Positions 41,323-43,485 of a stretch of DNA of 43,485 nucleotides are shown here, piece after piece (position 1 is the stretch's first letter; each line of letters starts with the position of its first letter). Location of the stretch: contig JBMZFW010000002.1 of NCBI GenBank assembly GCA_049615605.1, positions 1 through 43,485 on the forward strand. Direction: 5' to 3'. The notes below the pieces were generated by a model, which saw nothing but the letters and a program-made list of their open reading frames with translations, was not told the origin of the DNA and made no database searches. The position numbers and the translations under genes were made by a program. This stretch comes from JAQWUY01 sp049615605. Lineage in GTDB: Bacteria; Pseudomonadota; Alphaproteobacteria; JAQWUY01.

Positions 41323-42197
41323 TTATATCCTACACCGATGAATGTAGTCTTAGTCTTAGTCTTACCATTCTTATATTGTGTATAAGAAATAGATGCGTTT
41401 ACCTTGTTATTAATAGGTGTTTCAAATTGTACACCCCAAGTGTTACCGCGACGCTTTTCTGGGTTATCAGGAACAGCTGTTGTAGCTACTTTGTACACAA
41501 CATCCGTACCCTTTGTATCAGTAATGAAGTAAGATGCTGATAATTTACCAGAACCAACTTTAGTCTGAACAGTTGCACCAATGTCTAATGTTTTTTGCAC
41601 ACCACTAGTTAATGCAAAATCGTGCTTAATTAATGCGTTTGCAGGATTCTTAAGTTCTAATGATTTTAATTTCTTAGTTTTCTTAGTGTATTTAACCATT
41701 GGAATGATATCAAATCCATTTGTGCTTACTTTCGTACCTGCATAAACAGAATAAGCAGTTAAATCAGAAGTTGTCGTACCTTTAACTAATTTACCAGAAA
41801 GTGCGCTTAAAGCAACATTTGTTACATATTGAATTTGTACATTATTATCAGCTTCACCAGTTGCAAATGCCGCACCCCAGAAACCCCAAGATGGCTGAAC
41901 TTTCATATAGTTAAGTGATAAAATAGTACCCTTTTCAGAACCAGATAATTTACCAGTTGATAAAACTTTTGTACGGTCTTCTTTAGATTTTGTATAACCA
42001 ATTGTTAATGTACCGCCGGCAACTTCGCCAATCTTACCCGTTACAGTTGTGTATCTAGTGTTACGAGTTTGGTATGAACCGTTGTTTACAGTTTCTTTTT
42101 TGTAGCTAAGTCCAACTTCTTTACCAGAAGAAGCCCCGCCTGCGAATGCCGAACCTGCGAATGCAAGTACAGATGTTGCTAATAATAATTTTTTCAT
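41316..42197 (-). CDS. Putative outer-membrane beta-barrel (porin-like) protein
   Basis: 293 residues with a clear signal peptide (MKKLLLATSVLAFAGSAFA, cleavage after residue 19). The mature part has alternating beta strands rich in Lys, Thr, Gly and aromatic residues, and a C-terminal strand ending GVGYKF. The terminal Phe is the usual barrel-assembly signal. I recognise no specific porin family. The strong GAGGAGAG site, good promoter and strong terminator suggest high expression. It is flanked by unrelated genes. Pore or adhesin functions are both possible. Confidence 0.75.
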   Translation of the reverse strand: MKKLLLATSVLAFAGSAFAGGASSGKEVGLSYKKETVNNGSYQTRNTRYTTVTGKIGEVAGGTLTIGYTKSKEDRTKVLSTGKLSGSEKGTILSLNYMKVQPSWGFWGAAFATGEADNNVQIQYVTNVALSALSGKLVKGTTTSDLTAYSVYAGTKVSTNGFDIIPMVKYTKKTKKLKSLELKNPANALIKHDFALTSGVQKTLDIGATVQTKVGSGKLSASYFITDTKGTDVVYKVATTAVPDNPEKRRGNTWGVQFETPINNKVNASISYTQYKNGKTKTKTTFIGVGYKF

Positions 42198-42244
42198 TTT
42201 TTTTCTCTCCTCAAAAAATTAATGTTATTTGACTAACCACAGTA

Positions 42245-42272
42245 TTATTACAGAAAAACCATATAATATCAA
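42245..42272 (-). promoter_or_regulatory. Predicted promoter of the barrel-protein gene
   Basis: TTGATA (42272-42267), a 16-bp spacer and TAATAA (42250-42245) lie on the minus strand, about 47 nt before the ATG. The leader ends in GAGGAGAG, the strongest ribosome-binding site in the window. Confidence 0.45.
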
Positions 42273-42340
42273 TAAATAAAAACCAAAATAAGTTTTAAAA
42301 TTTATTTACATAGTAATAATAAATTGTTAAGTTATTGACT

Positions 42341-43485
42341 ATGATAAAAATAACACAATGGAACAAAAGTCAATTTTCTTGGGCGGTATTTGATTGGGCA
42401 AATCAACCGTTCTTTACAGTGGTGACAACATTTATATTCGCACCATATTTTACAAATGTGGTAATCGGTAATTCAGTTGATGGTCAAGCAACTTGGGGGT
42501 TATTAACCGCAATAAGTGCCGGTGCCATTGCAATTTTATCACCAATATTTGGTTCAATCGCCGATGTAAGGGGACCTAGAAAACCGTGGGTATTTATGTT
42601 TTCATTGGTTGGTGCCATATCTTGTCTTGGGTTGTGGTATGCAAAACCAGATGAAAATATTTATTTGCCAATGTTATCATTCGCCCTTGCAACCATTGCC
42701 ATTGAAATTGCCTGTATATTTAATAATGCAATGCTTCCAACAATTGTGGAAGAAAAGAAAATGGGTAAGCTTTCGGGCTTTGCTTGGGGAATTGGATATG
42801 TTGGCGGTTTAGTTCCATTGTTTTTATTGCTGTTCTTATTCGTATGGACGGATAATCCATTATTTGGGCTTGATAAATCAGCATACGAACCAGAAAGATT
42901 TTCAACAATTATGGCAGGTGCGTGGTTAATGACATTTACAATTCCATTATTATTATTTACCAAAGATGTATCAAAATCAGTACAAAAAATTCCAACAATG
43001 GATGTTGTTAAATTCGGTTTTTCAAATTTAACTGATACTATTAAAAGCGTTAAGAAATATAAAAATGTATGGATATTTTTAATTGCCCGTTCATTTTATA
43101 ATGATGGTATCCTTGCCGTGACTTCGTTTGCGGGTATTTATGCGGTTGCAACATTTAATTGGGATATAACGGGTCTTGGCGTATTTGCAATTATGGTAAA
43201 TATTGTTGCGTTCTTTGGCTGTTTAGTTGGTGGTAAGTTTGACGATATAATCGGTTCAAAACGCACAATTAATATTTTTGTAATTGGTTTAATTATTTCA
43301 TTACTGGGCGTTATTTCAATTACCAACAGTTCGGTTCTGTTTGGATTAATAACTTTCCCTGCAAAAACAGATGGTTCATTTATGACAAGTGTGGGTGAAT
43401 ATTGGTTTATGAGCTTTGGATTTTTACTGGGTTTTTGTTTTGGCCCTGCCCAATCGGCATCACGCACAATGATGGCACGCATTAC
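42341..43485 (+). CDS. MFS transporter, UMF1 family, 3' end cut by window edge
   Basis: From the ATG at 42341 about 381 codons are open to the window end. The start FSWAVFDWANQPFFTVVTTFIFAPYF is the UMF1 family signature. SPIFGSIADVRGPRKPW is the MFS loop 2-3 motif. SGFAWGIGYVGGL, RSFYNDGILAVTSFAGIYA and GFCFGPAQSASRTMMARI follow. About ten membrane helices are visible. The substrate is unknown. No clear ribosome-binding site is seen before the ATG; a weak TAAGTT about 7 nt upstream could make it leaderless. Confidence 0.88.
   Translation, partial: MIKITQWNKSQFSWAVFDWANQPFFTVVTTFIFAPYFTNVVIGNSVDGQATWGLLTAISAGAIAILSPIFGSIADVRGPRKPWVFMFSLVGAISCLGLWYAKPDENIYLPMLSFALATIAIEIACIFNNAMLPTIVEEKKMGKLSGFAWGIGYVGGLVPLFLLLFLFVWTDNPLFGLDKSAYEPERFSTIMAGAWLMTFTIPLLLFTKDVSKSVQKIPTMDVVKFGFSNLTDTIKSVKKYKNVWIFLIARSFYNDGILAVTSFAGIYAVATFNWDITGLGVFAIMVNIVAFFGCLVGGKFDDIIGSKRTINIFVIGLIISLLGVISITNSSVLFGLITFPAKTDGSFMTSVGEYWFMSFGFLLGFCFGPAQSASRTMMARI

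Noticed and set aside
42609..42963. Short open frames on both strands inside the last gene
   Set aside because: They are shadows of the truncated UMF1 transporter, whose frame runs from 42341 to the window end.

Overview
The window reads as a chromosomal segment of an AT-rich alphaproteobacterium. Support for this comes from a C4-pathway 5-aminolevulinate synthase, a DUF4167 gene beside prmC, the uvrC-pgsA-moeA-moaD-moaE run, a waaA/DUF374 pair, and the ruvCAB-ybgC-tolQRAB-pal-tilS-ftsH-glmM block. Nearly all genes are housekeeping or envelope genes. I see no phage, IS, CRISPR, rRNA or tRNA. The order or family cannot be fixed from sequence reading alone.

Layout. 1-2558 (minus): a ferredoxin/flavodoxin-NADP reductase, a DUF374 acyltransferase-like gene and a 3'-truncated waaA. 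2697-3893 (plus): hemA, tail to tail with a class V aminotransferase (minus), then dsbD (minus). 6880-9762 (plus): yqgE, nfuA, a Bax-like glucosaminidase and yggS. 10022-14284 (minus): recR, ybaB, dnaX, the SRP RNA gene, a DUF4167 gene and prmC. 14361-15428 (plus): an MscS channel. 15562-24718 (minus): nrdA, nrdB, glutaredoxin, a HAD protein, uvrC, pgsA, moeA, moaD, moaE in transcription order. 25110-29286 (plus): thiO, thiS, thiG, thiE, nhaD. 29660-40937 (minus): the ruv-tol-ftsH-glmM block. 41316-42197 (minus): an outer-membrane barrel protein. 42341-end (plus): a truncated UMF1-type MFS transporter.

The coding content is conventional; the unusual material lies between genes. (1) Six sites at 9918-10024, 15424-15528, 29284-29365, 31212-31316, 41098-41199 and 41221-41322 share one architecture. 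Each is a roughly 100-nt imperfect hairpin whose outer stem usually includes the stop codon of the preceding gene. Short conserved motifs (ATTATCT on the 5' side, TTGATACT or TTTGATTCT on the 3' side) flank middle and inner stems whose sequences differ but keep their pairing. I regard this as the best candidate for something undescribed here. (2) A second, GC-richer repeat with a 22-bp perfect palindrome occurs three times, twice as a 167-bp-period tandem that has copied the last codons of glmM. (3) dnaX, dsbD and ruvC, and possibly glmM, have a -35, a 17-bp spacer, a -10 and then exactly 6 nt before the ATG, which predicts leaderless mRNAs.

Other points: nrdA has NrdR-like boxes 32 bp apart. 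NrdB has Glu where the first iron-ligand Asp is expected but keeps the radical Tyr. The HAD protein has Asn at the general acid/base position. cpoB is absent between pal and tilS. A nested hairpin that does not match a TPP riboswitch lies upstream of the thiamine genes.
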